From positions 2,756,001-2,820,000 of the forward strand of contig NZ_CP042823.1 in assembly GCF_008000895.1 (NCBI RefSeq): a DNA stretch of 64,000 bases. The letters run 5' to 3'. The DNA comes from Methylobacterium sp. WL1. Its GTDB lineage: Bacteria > Pseudomonadota > Alphaproteobacteria > Rhizobiales > Beijerinckiaceae. Below are positions 1 to 9,710 of this stretch, piece by piece. The notes under the pieces are model-generated. The model saw only the letters and a program-made list of their open reading frames with translations, was not told the origin of the DNA and made no database searches. The first letter of the stretch is position 1. Every line of letters starts with the position of its first letter. Both the position numbers and the translations under genes were made by a program.

Positions 1-1104
1 GGCGAGCGCCGACAGCCCGCTGGCCTGGGACATCTCCCCCGCCAGCGCGGTGTAGAGGGCCGGCGCCCCGTTGGCCGTGACGAGCAGCGTCAGGACCGTG
101 CTGATGCCGGCAAGCACCGCGAAGTTCTGGGTCGGCACGTCCGGGGTGAGCGCCGCCACGGCCAGCAGCGCATGGCCGAGCTGTGCCCCGAGGCCGGTCT
201 CGTTCACCAGGGCGACGAGGCCCAGCAGCGCCGCGATGTAGAAGCAGGTCCGCAGGTTCACCTGCTGGAACGACTCGGGCGGAAGCACCCCGATCCTGGG
301 CAGCAGGCAGATCACCGCGGCCGCGAGCCCGACCCAGGCCGGGGCGAGGCCGTGCAGGCTGTCGGTCATCCAGAGCGCCAGAGTGCAGGCGAGGATCACC
401 GCCAGGCGCCGTTCCGCACCCGAGACGGGCCGCGGCACCGGCAGGGCGTGTGCGTCGGGGCTGAGCCGGTCGGGGAACAGGCGCACGATCAGCGCCACCA
501 GCAGGGCGCCCTTCACCACCGCCAGGACCGGCGCGTGAAGGACGAAGTAGGACAGGTAGGAGAGGTGCAGGCCGAGCACCTTCTCGGCGGAGCCGGCCAT
601 CACGAGATTCGGAACGTTGGCGGGCAGGATCGCCGCCGACAGGATCGGCGTCGCGACGCCGACCGCCAGGACCGCGCCGGTCCGTCCCGGCCGGCCCGGC
701 ACCAGCCCGAAGCTGTCGCAGAGCGCGAGCGTCACCGGGATCATCAGGGCGATCCGGCCGAGGTTGGACGGCATCACGAACGCGATCACGAAGCTCAGGA
801 TCACAAGGCCGGCAATGAATTGCGCGTAGGAGCCGGACAGGCGTCCCGCCAGCGCGCCGGCCATGCGGGCGCCGAGGCCCGTGCGGGTCATGCCCTGGCC
901 CACGACCATGCCAGACAGGACCAGCCAGAACGCCGAGGCCGAGAAGCCCGAGAACACGGTGGCGGCAGTTCCAAGCCGCAGCAGCATCGCCAGACCGAAG
1001 AAGGCGAGCGCAGTGACGATCTCCGGCAGGAGTGCCGTGGCCCAGAGGCCCATGCACAACACCAGCAGGGCGGCTGTCGCCGGAACGACCGCTCCTCCGC
1101 TCAT
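1..1104 (-). CDS. SLC13/DASS-type anion transporter, C-terminus off the left edge
   Basis: The frame is open from an ATG at 1104 to the left edge (368 codons). The protein is almost entirely hydrophobic, with about ten predicted membrane helices, and small-residue segments such as [14 protein letters not shown] and [13 protein letters not shown] that resemble the substrate and sodium-binding hairpins of divalent-anion:sodium symporters (SLC13, CitMHS, ArsB superfamily). A strong ribosome binding site (GGGAGGGG) sits 3-4 bases before the ATG. Substrate cannot be told from sequence; a dicarboxylate or sulfate symporter is likely. The missing C-terminus lies outside the window. Confidence 0.8.
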   Translation of the reverse strand, partial: MSGGAVVPATAALLVLCMGLWATALLPEIVTALAFFGLAMLLRLGTAATVFSGFSASAFWLVLSGMVVGQGMTRTGLGARMAGALAGRLSGSYAQFIAGLVILSFVIAFVMPSNLGRIALMIPVTLALCDSFGLVPGRPGRTGAVLAVGVATPILSAAILPANVPNLVMAGSAEKVLGLHLSYLSYFVLHAPVLAVVKGALLVALIVRLFPDRLSPDAHALPVPRPVSGAERRLAVILACTLALWMTDSLHGLAPAWVGLAAAVICLLPRIGVLPPESFQQVNLRTCFYIAALLGLVALVNETGLGAQLGHALLAVAALTPDVPTQNFAVLAGISTVLTLLVTANGAPALYTALAGEMSQASGLSALA

Positions 1105-1230
1105 CCGCCCCTCCCGCGCTGCGTGCAAGCGCCTGCATGGGCCGGTCTGGAACCGTTCGCAATTCGGCAGTCCGCGACGCAGCCTTCGCGAACCGCGAAG
1201 GCCGACGGGTCCAGAAACCGCCCTCGCGCC

Positions 1231-1260
1231 TAAAAAAAGCCCGACCGTTTCCGGCCGGGC
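1231..1260 (-). terminator. Rho-independent terminator
   Basis: Read on the minus strand, GCCCGGCCG-GAAA-CGGTCGGGC forms a 9-bp stem (one G-T pair) with a GAAA tetraloop, followed by seven T. It lies downstream of the glycine-rich gene at 1294-1874 and upstream of the transporter at 1104, so it ends the glycine-rich transcript. Confidence 0.85.
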
Positions 1261-1293
1261 CTTCATGGCAGCGACGGAGCCTGCGGACGGCGT

Positions 1294-1874
1294 TCAGTAG
1301 CCGTAGCCGTAGGTGCCGCAATAGGCGGGATCGTAACCGTAGCCGAAGGCACCGGTGCAGCTGTCGCCGTAGCCGTCGCCGGCCAAGCCGTATCCGACAC
1401 CGCCGAGACCGTAGCCGACCCCCAATCCGAGGCCGACACCGGCAAGGCCATAGCCCAGGCCGCGGCCGTAGCCACCACCATAACCCCGGCCATAATAGCC
1501 GCGGTTGGCGAACCCACGGCCGACGCCGCCGCGATGGCCGATCAGACCGCCGCGGCCGGCATTGGCGAAGCCGCCGCGCTGGAAGCCACCGACTCCGACA
1601 CCGCGGCCGACCCCGATGCCGGGATGACCGATGCCCGCGCCGCGAAATCCGCCACCGCCAAGAGCTGAGCCGCGGAAGCCGCCGCCACCCAAGCCGGCCC
1701 CGCGGAAACCGCCGCCACCCAACGCGCCGCCCTGAAACCGCCACCGCCGAACCCGCCGCCGTGAAAGCCGCCACCCCGGAACCCGCCGCCGCCGAAGCCG
1801 CGGGCATCCGCGCCGGCCGGGACCAGGGTGAAGGCCGCCAGCAGAGCCGTCGATGCGAGAGCAAAGCGCTTCAT
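1294..1874 (-). pseudogene. Glycine-rich exported protein, frameshifted
   Basis: The N-terminus (MKRFALASTALLAAF, then an Ala-X-Ala site near residue 26) is a clear signal peptide, followed by repeated GGGGFRG units and a Gly/Tyr-rich tail ending GYGYGY. The reading frame changes near 1730: upstream codons read GGGGFR, and the same repeat continues one frame over. Adding one C to the CCC at 1730-1732 restores an uninterrupted protein of about 194 residues. Such low-complexity Gly/Tyr proteins are usually secreted or surface-associated; no enzymatic role is suggested. The ATG at 1874 has AAGGA 12 bases upstream; an in-frame TTG at 1886 is too close to it. Either a true one-base deletion or an assembly error. 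Confidence 0.7.
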
Positions 1875-2031
1875 GAGAAAGTCCAATCCTTGCGAGGAGT
1901 ATGACTTTCCAACGTCCGATCGATCGCAGGTATCCCGGCGCGACGACTGAATACGCCGTGTCAGTCAGTCGCTGTCATGCGAAAATTGTACGAAAATATT
2001 GAAAGCTTGACTGTATCGAGGGTCCGGCGGG

Positions 2032-3525
2032 TTACCGGAACGGCGGCTCGTCGAAGCTGCGCAGCTTGCGCGAATGCAGCCCGTGCCGGTCGGCCCGCAG
2101 CGCGTCGAGGGCCGCCAGCCCGACGCGCAGGTGCTCCGACACCGCCCGGTCGTAGAACGCGTTCGCCGCGCCGGGCAGCTTGATCTCGCCGTGGAGCGGC
2201 TTGTCGGAGACGCAGAGCAGCGCCCCGTACGGCACGCGCAGGCGGAAGCCCTGCGCCGCCACCGTGCCGCTCTCCATGTCCACCGCGATCGCCCGCGACT
2301 GGTTGATCCGCCGGCGCTCCTGGCTGAACCGCAGCTCCCAGTTGCGGTCGTCATAGGTCACCACCGTGCCGGTGCGCAGCCGGCGCTTCAGAGCCTCCGC
2401 CTGCTCGCCGGTCACCGAGGCGGCGGCGCTCTGGAGCGCGACCTGCACCTCGGCGAGCGCCGGCACCGGCACGTCCGGCGGCACCAGTTCGTCGAGGATC
2501 CGGTCCCGCCGGAGATAGGCGTGGGCCAGCACGTAATCGCCGATGGTCTGCGACTGGCGCAGGCCGCCGCAATGGCCGACCATCAGCCAGCAATCCGGGC
2601 GCAGGACGGCGAGGTGATCGGTGATCGTCTTCGCGTTCGAGGGGCCGACGCCGATATTGACCAGCGTCGTGCCCTGCATGGTGCCATCGGCGCCGCGCGC
2701 CACGAGGTGATAGGCCGGCATCTGGTGGCGGTGCCAGGGCGAAGCGGCGATCACCGCGGCGGGATCGGCCGTCGCGGCCTCCGCCCGGCTCACCGACAGG
2801 CCGCCGGGCAGCACCAGCCGCTCGAAACCCTCCGCGCCGGAAGCCAGGCGCTCCAGCCCGTGCCGGACGAACTGATCGACGTAGCGGTGGTAGTTGGTGA
2901 GCAGGATCCAGGGCTGGACCTCGCGCCAGTCGCACCCCGTGTAGTGGACCAGGCGGCGCAGGGAGTAATCCACCCGCACCGCGTCGAACAACGCCAGAGG
3001 CAGCGGCTCGCCGTCCACCAGATCGAACGTCCCGTCGGCGATCTCGTCGCCCACCAGCGACAGCAGCGGAACGGGGAAGTAGGTCGCGAGTTCGGCGCCG
3101 TCGACGGTGCTCCCGCGCGCGTCGAGCCCTGCCTCCAGCACGTAGGGATAGGGGATCTCCTGTGCGCTCAGGCCCACCTCGATCTGGATGCCGTAATCGT
3201 CGATCAGCGGCTGCAGCTGCCGGGTGAGATAGAGGCGGAAGAAGGCCGGGTGCGTGACCGTGGTGGCGTAGGTGCCGGCGGCCTGGAGCTTGGCGGTGGC
3301 GCGGCGCACCCGCGGCAGCGGGCCGGCGGGGCGATAGCTGATCCGCAATTCGGGATAGCGGAACGCGAGACGCTCGGTGGCGTCCGGCGGAGGACCGCCC
3401 GCAAGGTACCGCTCCAGCGCCTGCCGCAAGGCGTCGGCGGCGCCGTCATAGAGCTCGACCAGGCGATCGACTGCGCTCTCCGCATCCGCCACGGCCTGCA
3501 TCGGCCGCAATTCCCGCTCGATCAT
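2032..3525 (-). CDS. amn: AMP nucleosidase
   Basis: A 497-residue protein, close to the usual 480-500 of the family, which hydrolyses AMP to adenine and ribose 5-phosphate in the cytoplasm and so helps set purine nucleotide pools. The N-terminal AMP nucleosidase domain covers roughly residues 1-170 and the C-terminal part is a PNP/UDP phosphorylase-type domain with NIGVGPSNAKTITDHLA, LMVGHCGGLR and VDMESG, typical of nucleoside-cleaving enzymes. The ATG at 3525 is preceded by GGGAGGG; longer in-frame extensions upstream have no support. It is divergent from trmO. Confidence 0.93.
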   Translation of the reverse strand: MIERELRPMQAVADAESAVDRLVELYDGAADALRQALERYLAGGPPPDATERLAFRYPELRISYRPAGPLPRVRRATAKLQAAGTYATTVTHPAFFRLYLTRQLQPLIDDYGIQIEVGLSAQEIPYPYVLEAGLDARGSTVDGAELATYFPVPLLSLVGDEIADGTFDLVDGEPLPLALFDAVRVDYSLRRLVHYTGCDWREVQPWILLTNYHRYVDQFVRHGLERLASGAEGFERLVLPGGLSVSRAEAATADPAAVIAASPWHRHQMPAYHLVARGADGTMQGTTLVNIGVGPSNAKTITDHLAVLRPDCWLMVGHCGGLRQSQTIGDYVLAHAYLRRDRILDELVPPDVPVPALAEVQVALQSAAASVTGEQAEALKRRLRTGTVVTYDDRNWELRFSQERRRINQSRAIAVDMESGTVAAQGFRLRVPYGALLCVSDKPLHGEIKLPGAANAFYDRAVSEHLRVGLAALDALRADRHGLHSRKLRSFDEPPFR

Positions 3526-3642
3526 GAACCCTCCCGTCGCAAGCTCGGATCTACACCGCGGAGCGTGCGCGCGCGACCCGGGCTTGCGGCCGGACGGCGC
3601 TTGACCGAGAACCAGCGCGGGATGAGAGGGCGCGGAGGTTCC

Positions 3643-4143
3643 TTGAGCGGCGCGGACGAATTCGGGATCCGTCCCGGCGAGGAGATGGCGGACCTGCCCG
3701 CCGCATTCGACGCCGGCCTCCACTTCATCGGCCGCCTCAGGACGCCGTGGCGTACGCGCCGGGACTGCCCGAAGAACGGGCTGCAGACCGACGCCGTCTG
3801 CACCGTCGAGGTCGATCCAGCCTACGCGCCCGGCCTGCTCACGATCACCGGCTGCACGCACCTCATCCTGCTCTACTGGATGGACCAGGCCACCCGGGGG
3901 CTCGTGGTTCAGCAGCCGCGCCACGCCGACGGGCCGCGCGGCACCTTCGCGCTGCGCTCCCCCGCCCGGCCCAACCCGATCGCGCTCTCGGTCGTCGCGC
4001 TGATCAGCCGCGCGGGCGACACCCTGCAGGTCCGCGGGCTCGACTGCCTGGACGGAACGCCGCTCCTCGACATCAAGCCCTATTACGCGACGACCGATTC
4101 GCGGCCCGAGGCGCGGGTCGACCGCGCCGGCGCCGAGCCGTGA
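3643..4143 (+). CDS. trmO: tRNA (N6-threonylcarbamoyladenosine(37)-N6)-methyltransferase TrmO
   Basis: TsaA/TrmO-family fold: FIGRLRTPW near the N-terminus, SPARPNPIALS and LDIKPYY at the end match family signatures. The enzyme uses S-adenosylmethionine to methylate t6A37 of tRNA(Thr)-type tRNAs, tuning ACY decoding. I chose the TTG at 3643 because GGAGG lies four bases upstream; ATGs at 3622 and 3685 are in frame but have poor or overlapping ribosome binding sites. Length (166 residues) fits the short form of the family. Its stop codon overlaps the GTG of the next gene. Confidence 0.88.
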   Translation: MSGADEFGIRPGEEMADLPAAFDAGLHFIGRLRTPWRTRRDCPKNGLQTDAVCTVEVDPAYAPGLLTITGCTHLILLYWMDQATRGLVVQQPRHADGPRGTFALRSPARPNPIALSVVALISRAGDTLQVRGLDCLDGTPLLDIKPYYATTDSRPEARVDRAGAEP

Positions 4144-4832
4144 GGCGGGGCCTTCTCGCGATCCTCGCGGCGCTGGCCCTGCTGGCGCTGGGAGCCCTCG
4201 CCGGCTGGCATCTGCACAAGCCCGCCGTGGATGCCCGGGCCTACGCGGTGATGCGCGGCATCGCCGTCCAGGTCAGCCTGGACGAGGCGCCGCAGGACTA
4301 CGTGTTCTGGGCCGGCGATTCCCAGGTGGAGCTGCAGCCCGGAAGCCAGCGGCCCTGCGGCCTGGACCTCGTCAACGGCGGCTTCAGCGGTGCGACCGCC
4401 GCCGCCCTTCTCGATCACCTCGCCGGGCTGCGATTCGACCATGCGCCCAAGGTCGCGGCCCTGACGATCGGCACCAACGACATCCTCGCGAAGAACGCCC
4501 CACGGTCCGCCGAGGCGGCTTCGCGGTTCGAGGCGCATGTGGTTGCCCTCGTCAAACGGCTTCGGGCGGCCAGCCCCCGCGTGGTGGTGACCGCCCTGCC
4601 CCCGATCGGCCGCGAGAGCGGCCGGTTCCTCGATGCGGCGGCCGTGCCGGATTATTCGCACCGGCTGCGCGCGCTCTGCACCCGCCTCGGCTGCACCTTC
4701 GCGGACCCGTTCGCCACGCTGCGCGACGGCGAGACCGGCTACGCCAAGCCCGGAGCGCTCCGGGACGGTCTGCACCTGGCGGCGTTCCGGCAGGCGATGG
4801 CGGCGCTGGAGCCGGTGCTGTGCGCGCGGTGA
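4140..4832 (+). CDS. SGNH/GDSL-family hydrolase, membrane-anchored or exported
   Basis: The GTG at 4140 overlaps the trmO stop codon (GTGA), so the two are translationally coupled. A hydrophobic N-terminal segment (residues about 4-22) serves as signal anchor. The esterase blocks are visible: WAGDSQ (block I nucleophile Ser), NGGFSG (block II Gly), TIGTND (block III Asn) and DGLHL (block V Asp-His). The family deacylates or hydrolyses esters of lipids, sugars or thioesters; substrate is unknown. Length is 230 residues. Confidence 0.85.
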   Translation: MRRGLLAILAALALLALGALAGWHLHKPAVDARAYAVMRGIAVQVSLDEAPQDYVFWAGDSQVELQPGSQRPCGLDLVNGGFSGATAAALLDHLAGLRFDHAPKVAALTIGTNDILAKNAPRSAEAASRFEAHVVALVKRLRAASPRVVVTALPPIGRESGRFLDAAAVPDYSHRLRALCTRLGCTFADPFATLRDGETGYAKPGALRDGLHLAAFRQAMAALEPVLCAR

Positions 4833-5107
4833 GCATTCGCGGAAGGCGGGTGATCGCTTGTGCGAGCCTTGGAACTCGGTCCCGCGGCTCCTGCATGTGA
4901 ATCTCGGCCCTCCGCCCCGTCATCAGGTGTGAAGCGACGTGACCCCGGTCAGCATCACAGGGGATGACACGGCGCCGGGCAGGGACGATTCGCGGCGCTC
5001 ACCGTGTCGGCGGGCTTCGTAGCGATGACCTTGGACAATCTCTGGCTCTTGAACGCATACCGCGCCGACAGCGCCAAGATCGTTCGACCTCCGATGAGTA
5101 ACCCCGC

Positions 5108-5719
5108 GTGTTCGACGTCTATCTGACCGGGTTCTCCGTCAGCGCCGGCCTGATCCTGGCCATCGGTGCCCAGAACGCCTTCGTGCTGCGGCAGGGCCTG
5201 CGCGGCGAGCATGTCGCGCTGGTCTGCGCCACGTGCGCGGCGTCCGACGCGCTCCTGATCCTGGTCGGCGTGACCAGCTTCAAGAGCCTCGTGGTCTTCG
5301 CCCCGTGGCTGCGGCCGGCGATGCTGTATGCCGGCGCGGCCTTCCTGATCTGGTACGGCGCGCGCAGCCTCCGGTCGGCCTTCGCAGCCACCGAGGCGTT
5401 GCGGCCGGCCCCGGGATCCGCCGCCGGCCTCGGGCGGACGCTCGCGACCTGCCTCGCGCTGACCTGGCTCAACCCGCACGTCTATCTCGATACGCTGCTG
5501 CTGATCGGATCGATCTCGACGCGCTTCCCCGGCCAGGAACCCGCCTTCGCGGCGGGCGCGATGAGCGCCTCGGTCGCGTTCTTCTTCGCGCTGGGCTACG
5601 GCGCCGCGATCCTCCGGCCCCTGTTCGCCAAGCCGGCCGCGTGGCGCGTGCTCGAAGGCGTGATCGCGATCACCATGTGGGTGATCGCGGCCGAGCTGCT
5701 GCTGAGCGGGGGTTCATAG
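5108..5719 (+). CDS. LysE/ArgO-family amino-acid exporter
   Basis: A 203-residue protein with about six membrane helices. AIGAQNAFVLRQGL at the N-terminus and TWLNPHVYLDT in the middle are hallmarks of LysE/ArgO exporters, which expel basic amino acids such as arginine or lysine across the inner membrane. Start is a GTG with only a weak ribosome binding site. The 275 bases before it hold no gene I can support. Divergent LysR-type regulators often accompany this family, but none is present here. Confidence 0.9.
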   Translation: MFDVYLTGFSVSAGLILAIGAQNAFVLRQGLRGEHVALVCATCAASDALLILVGVTSFKSLVVFAPWLRPAMLYAGAAFLIWYGARSLRSAFAATEALRPAPGSAAGLGRTLATCLALTWLNPHVYLDTLLLIGSISTRFPGQEPAFAAGAMSASVAFFFALGYGAAILRPLFAKPAAWRVLEGVIAITMWVIAAELLLSGGS

Positions 5720-5749
5720 CGGTCGTCCGATCGCTGCGAAGCGCGCCCG

Positions 5750-7306
5750 TCACTCCCACTCGATCGTGCCGGGCGGCTTCGAGGTGATGTCGTAGGTCAC
5801 CCGGTTGATGCCCTTCACCTCGTTGATGATCCGGGTTGCGACCCGGCCCAGGAAGGCCATGTCGAACGGGTAGAAGTCGGCGGTCATGCCGTCCACCGAG
5901 GTCACGGCGCGCAGGGCGCAGACGTGGTCATAGGTGCGGCCGTCGCCCATCACGCCCACCGTCTTCACCGGGAGGATCACCGCGAAGGCCTGCCAGATCG
6001 TGTCGTAGAGGCCGGCCTGGCGGATCTCGTCGAGATAGATTGCATCGGCCTTGCGCAGGGCCTCGAGCTTCTCCGTCGTGATCGTGCCGGGGCAGCGGAT
6101 GGCCAGGCCGGGACCCGGGAACGGATGGCGGCCGACGAAGGCGTCGGGCAGGCCGAGTTCCTTGCCGAGCACCCGGACCTCGTCCTTGAACAGCTCGCGC
6201 AGCGGCTCCACGAGCTTCATGTTCATGCGCTCGGGCAGGCCGCCGACATTGTGGTGGCTCTTGATCGTCACCGACGGACCGCCGGTGAACGACACGCTCT
6301 CGATCACGTCCGGGTAGAGCGTGCCCTGCGCCAGGAACGCCGCGCCGCCGATCTTCTTCGATTCCGCTTCGAACACGTCGATGAACAGGCGGCCGATCGT
6401 CTTCCGTTTGACCTCCGGGTCGCTGACGCCCTCGAGCGCCGAGAGGAACATGCCGCTCGCCTCAACGTGGACCAGCGGGATGTTGTAATGGTCCCGGAAC
6501 AGCGCCACGACCTGCTCGGCCTCGCCCAGGCGGAGCAGTCCGTGATCGACGAACACGCAGGTCAGCTGATCGCCGATCGCCTCGTGTATCAGCACCGCGG
6601 CGACGGCCGAATCGACCCCGCCGGACAGGCCGCAGATCACCTTCTCCGCGCCGACCTGTTCGCGGATCTTGGCGATCGCCTCCTCGCGGTAGGCGCCCAT
6701 GGTCCAGTCGCCGGAACAGCCGGCGATGTCGCGCACGAAGTTGCGGATCAGCAGGGCGCCGTGCGGGGTGTGGGCCACCTCGGGGTGGAACTGCACCGCG
6801 TAGTAGTTGCGCGCCGCGTCGGCCACGGCCGCGAAGGGGGCGTTCTTCGAGATCGCCACGGTGGTGAAGCCGTCCGGGAGCTTGGTGACCCGATCGCCGT
6901 GGCTCATCCAAACCGGATATTTCTCGCCCGTATGCCAGACGCCGTTGAACAGCGGGCAATCGGCCAGGATCTCGACCTCGGCCCGGCCGAACTCGGCGTG
7001 GTGCCCGCCCTCGACCGCGCCGCCGAGCTGGGCCGCCATGGTCTGCTGGCCGTAGCAGATGCCGAAGACCGGGACGCCCGATTCGAACACGAGCTGCGGC
7101 GCCCGGGGGCTCGCCTCGACGGTCACCGATTCGGGGCCGCCGGAGAGGATCACGCCCTTCGGCTTCTGCTCGCGAAACGCGGCCTCAGCCTTCGTGAATG
7201 GGACGATCTCGCAATAGACCCCCTCCTCCCGCACCCGCCGGGCGATGAGCTGGGTCACCTGAGAGCCGAAATCGACGATCAGGATCTTGTCGTGGTCGGT
7301 GTTCAT
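5750..7306 (-). CDS. guaA: GMP synthase (glutamine-hydrolysing)
   Basis: A 518-residue protein of the usual length, converting XMP, ATP and glutamine to GMP. The N-terminal class I glutamine amidotransferase domain shows GICYGQQ (nucleophile Cys) and FHPEVAHT (catalytic His and Glu). The ATP pyrophosphatase domain has [12 protein letters not shown], the PP-loop. The C-terminal dimerisation domain ends KPPGTIEWE, as in other GuaA proteins. It stands alone on the minus strand with a convergent exporter gene 30 bases downstream. Confidence 0.97.
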   Translation of the reverse strand: MNTDHDKILIVDFGSQVTQLIARRVREEGVYCEIVPFTKAEAAFREQKPKGVILSGGPESVTVEASPRAPQLVFESGVPVFGICYGQQTMAAQLGGAVEGGHHAEFGRAEVEILADCPLFNGVWHTGEKYPVWMSHGDRVTKLPDGFTTVAISKNAPFAAVADAARNYYAVQFHPEVAHTPHGALLIRNFVRDIAGCSGDWTMGAYREEAIAKIREQVGAEKVICGLSGGVDSAVAAVLIHEAIGDQLTCVFVDHGLLRLGEAEQVVALFRDHYNIPLVHVEASGMFLSALEGVSDPEVKRKTIGRLFIDVFEAESKKIGGAAFLAQGTLYPDVIESVSFTGGPSVTIKSHHNVGGLPERMNMKLVEPLRELFKDEVRVLGKELGLPDAFVGRHPFPGPGLAIRCPGTITTEKLEALRKADAIYLDEIRQAGLYDTIWQAFAVILPVKTVGVMGDGRTYDHVCALRAVTSVDGMTADFYPFDMAFLGRVATRIINEVKGINRVTYDITSKPPGTIEWE

Positions 7307-7459
7307 CGCGGGCGATTATCCGAAGGCCGGGGCACACGCAACGCAGGGGCCCGGCTCCGCCTGGGGATCACGATGCGAGCCGCGCGCCGGGCGCAGAGCT
7401 CGCGGCCGGCTCGACGCCGGGCCGTGCGCCCGACGGGACGGCCTACGCGCCGGTCGCGG

Positions 7460-7879
7460 TCAGTCGAAGTTGCGGACCTTGGCCGAGCCGCCCAGGCTGA
7501 TCGCGGGTTTGGCCGGTGCGCCCGCGAGGCTGACCTTCTTCTGGCCCGGCAGGGTCTTGGCGCGCAGTTCCGGGGCGGCGACGGGGGCCGGCTTGGCCGG
7601 CTTCAGGTGCGCCTGGCCGTGGATCACCGAGCCGATCTCGCCGGCGACCCGAATCAGGTCGTCGCGGTCGCAGGAGCGGGCCACCTTCAGGCCGAGCTTG
7701 TGCATGTGGCTCTTACCGTAGAGGTAGGCGGCGAGCTGGGCGCGCTTCAGAGGCGTGATCTGCTCCAGGATCATCGGAAGGTCGAACTCGTCGGCCCGGT
7801 AGACCTCGCCCAGAACCTCGAGGCTCACGGGGCAATCGACTTCGGGCTCGGCGCCGCTGGTCGGATGCGCTTGTGTCAT
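7460..7879 (-). CDS. Conserved hypothetical protein
   Basis: A 139-residue soluble protein that I do not recognise. It has a short acidic N-terminus, a middle segment rich in Leu/Lys (LKRAQLAAYLYGKSHMHKLG) and a Lys/Pro/Ala-rich tail. GAGAGG lies five bases before the ATG, and the gene overlaps the upstream secreted-protein gene by four bases (ATGA), so the two are probably co-translated. Confidence 0.6.
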   Translation of the reverse strand: MTQAHPTSGAEPEVDCPVSLEVLGEVYRADEFDLPMILEQITPLKRAQLAAYLYGKSHMHKLGLKVARSCDRDDLIRVAGEIGSVIHGQAHLKPAKPAPVAAPELRAKTLPGQKKVSLAGAPAKPAISLGGSAKVRNFD

Positions 7880-8256
7880 GGTTGCCTCTCGGGAAGCGAT
7901 GGATCGGAAGCTGGCTCGGATGCCCCGGAGCCGGTGTCGGTTTCAAGCCCTGCCGGCGCAGTAAGGTCCGCAATCCTGGCCTGCGCGGGACCGGGGGTCG
8001 CAACTGGGGGTACCGGCTGCTCCGGTTTCCAGGCGCCGAGGCAGCCGGTGCAGACGGATTCGATCACCGCGCGGGCATGGGCCTGACGACGCGCCCACAG
8101 AGCCTCGCGGGCGGTCCGGTCGCCGTCCTGCGTCGGCCGGATGCGGATGAACAGCGGCTCCTCCGCGCGGGCCGGCACAGAGGCGAGCGCCACCAGGACG
8201 AGCAGAGCCGCGGCGCGGACCTTCGAGCCCGGACCGGGCTGTGCCGGACACGTCAT
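7876..8256 (-). CDS. Hypothetical exported protein
   Basis: From the ATG at 8256 the protein has a short leader followed by a hydrophobic stretch and an Ala-X-Ala site (VPARAEEP), giving a predicted signal peptide of about 33 residues. The mature part contains a Cys pair (CTGC) and a Pro/Ala-rich tail. Function unknown. It overlaps the next gene by four bases. An in-frame upstream extension to 8289 is possible but has no better start. Confidence 0.55.
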   Translation of the reverse strand: MTCPAQPGPGSKVRAAALLVLVALASVPARAEEPLFIRIRPTQDGDRTAREALWARRQAHARAVIESVCTGCLGAWKPEQPVPPVATPGPAQARIADLTAPAGLETDTGSGASEPASDPSLPERQP

Positions 8257-8356
8257 ACCGTCTTGTCCCCCTCCGGCGGAGCTGAGCACGAGATCTCGCG
8301 CCGCATGGTAAACCGTCGCTTAACGCGGCGGCCCCTTCGGCACCAGCGGCGGCGGA

Positions 8357-9703
8357 TTACGGCGCGGCGCGTGGCAAGGCAGCGGGGTCTGGTGCAGGCT
8401 CGTCCAGTGCAGCCTGACGGCGATCCTGGGCCCGGCCGAGCCATAGGCTGTTGAGCAGCCAGGCCACCGAGAGCGGTACCGCCGCCCCGGCGATCCCGGT
8501 GCTGCCGAGGCCGAGCCCCTGGATTCCGGTGAACGACCACGCCCCGACCTGATCGCCCAGGCGATAGACCACCGTGTCGATGAAGCTCTTGGCCTTGTAG
8601 CGATCTTCCCTCGGAACCACGGTGAACAGGACTTCCCGGATCGGGCGGGCAATCGCAAAATTTCCGGCCCGGCGCAGGACCTGGAACGCCACGATCACCC
8701 CGATGGTGGGCGAGACGGCGAGCGCGGCGAAGCCCAGCACGCTGAAGGCCGGCAGCAGCGCCAGGGTGATCCCAACGCCGAGCCGCTTGACGATCCGCCC
8801 GGTCAGGAACAGCTGCACGCCGAGGGTCAGCACGTTCACCGCGAGATCGACGCTGGCGAAGAACGCGGTCTGTGCGCCCCGGTCCGGGAAGCTCCGCTTG
8901 GCGATGCCGGCCTGCTCGAAATACAGGAAGGTCGAGGTCACCGAGAACAGCAGGAGGAACAGCGAGATGTTGAGCAGGTAGGGCGACGCCAGGGTGCGGG
9001 TCACGCCCGCCAGCACGCTGCCGCCGATGGTGCGGTCCTGCCCGTCGCTGACGGTCTCGCTGCCCGGAACGGCGTGGAGCCGCGCCGACAGGGACGCCAG
9101 CCCGCGCATGCAGAACACCGCGACTTCGAGCAGCAGCACCGCGCAGAGCATCAGGCCCCAGGTCGGCACGTTCTTGGCGAGGATCGCGGTGGTGGCCGAG
9201 CCCGTGATAGCCCCCACGGTCGCGCCGGCCGCGATGAAGCCGAACAGGCGCTTGCTCTGGTCGTTCGAGAAGACGTCGACGATGGTGGCCCAGAAGATCG
9301 AGACCACGAACAGGTTGAAGATCGACAGCCAGACGAAGAACACCCGGCCGATCCAGATGCCCCAATCGGGCGGGGCCAGGTACAGGGCCAGCGCGAAGGC
9401 CAGGATGTTGGCGGCGAAGAACCGGTAGGTGATCGGCACGAACCGCGCCCGCGGCATGCGCTTCACCAGGTAGGCGAAGGGCAGGTTCAGGGCGAGCATG
9501 CCGACCAGCGTCGCCGTGAAGAGCCACGGCAGGTTCTCGATGCCCCCGGCCACGCCCATCTGGTCGCGGATCGGGCGCAGCACGTAGTAGGCGGCCAGGA
9601 TCGAGAAGATATAGGCCCAGGACCAGGCGAGCGCCTGGCCCTCGCCGGGCCGGATGTCGATCAGGCGCGCGAGCGGGCCGCGGGGCGCGGATGTTTCAGG
9701 CAC
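8357..9703 (-). CDS. Nucleotide-transporter-like MFS membrane protein
   Basis: A 448-residue protein with about twelve membrane helices. YYVLRPIRDQMGV and the following helices resemble the ATP/ADP translocase-like branch of MFS carriers found in free-living proteobacteria as well as in intracellular bacteria. The substrate in a free-living cell is unknown, so nucleotide exchange is only a family-level guess. The GTG at 9703 follows a GGGAAG motif and lies eight bases from the stop of the preceding gene, so it is probably the last gene of an operon with the two oxidoreductases. Confidence 0.7.
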   Translation of the reverse strand: MPETSAPRGPLARLIDIRPGEGQALAWSWAYIFSILAAYYVLRPIRDQMGVAGGIENLPWLFTATLVGMLALNLPFAYLVKRMPRARFVPITYRFFAANILAFALALYLAPPDWGIWIGRVFFVWLSIFNLFVVSIFWATIVDVFSNDQSKRLFGFIAAGATVGAITGSATTAILAKNVPTWGLMLCAVLLLEVAVFCMRGLASLSARLHAVPGSETVSDGQDRTIGGSVLAGVTRTLASPYLLNISLFLLLFSVTSTFLYFEQAGIAKRSFPDRGAQTAFFASVDLAVNVLTLGVQLFLTGRIVKRLGVGITLALLPAFSVLGFAALAVSPTIGVIVAFQVLRRAGNFAIARPIREVLFTVVPREDRYKAKSFIDTVVYRLGDQVGAWSFTGIQGLGLGSTGIAGAAVPLSVAWLLNSLWLGRAQDRRQAALDEPAPDPAALPRAAP

Positions 9704-9710
9704 GCGCCCG

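Noticed and set aside
172..1233. Long plus-strand open frame with Arg/Gln/His-rich translation
   Set aside because: Shadow of the minus-strand SLC13-type transporter; composition is not protein-like. Many similar shadow frames elsewhere were left out for the same reason.
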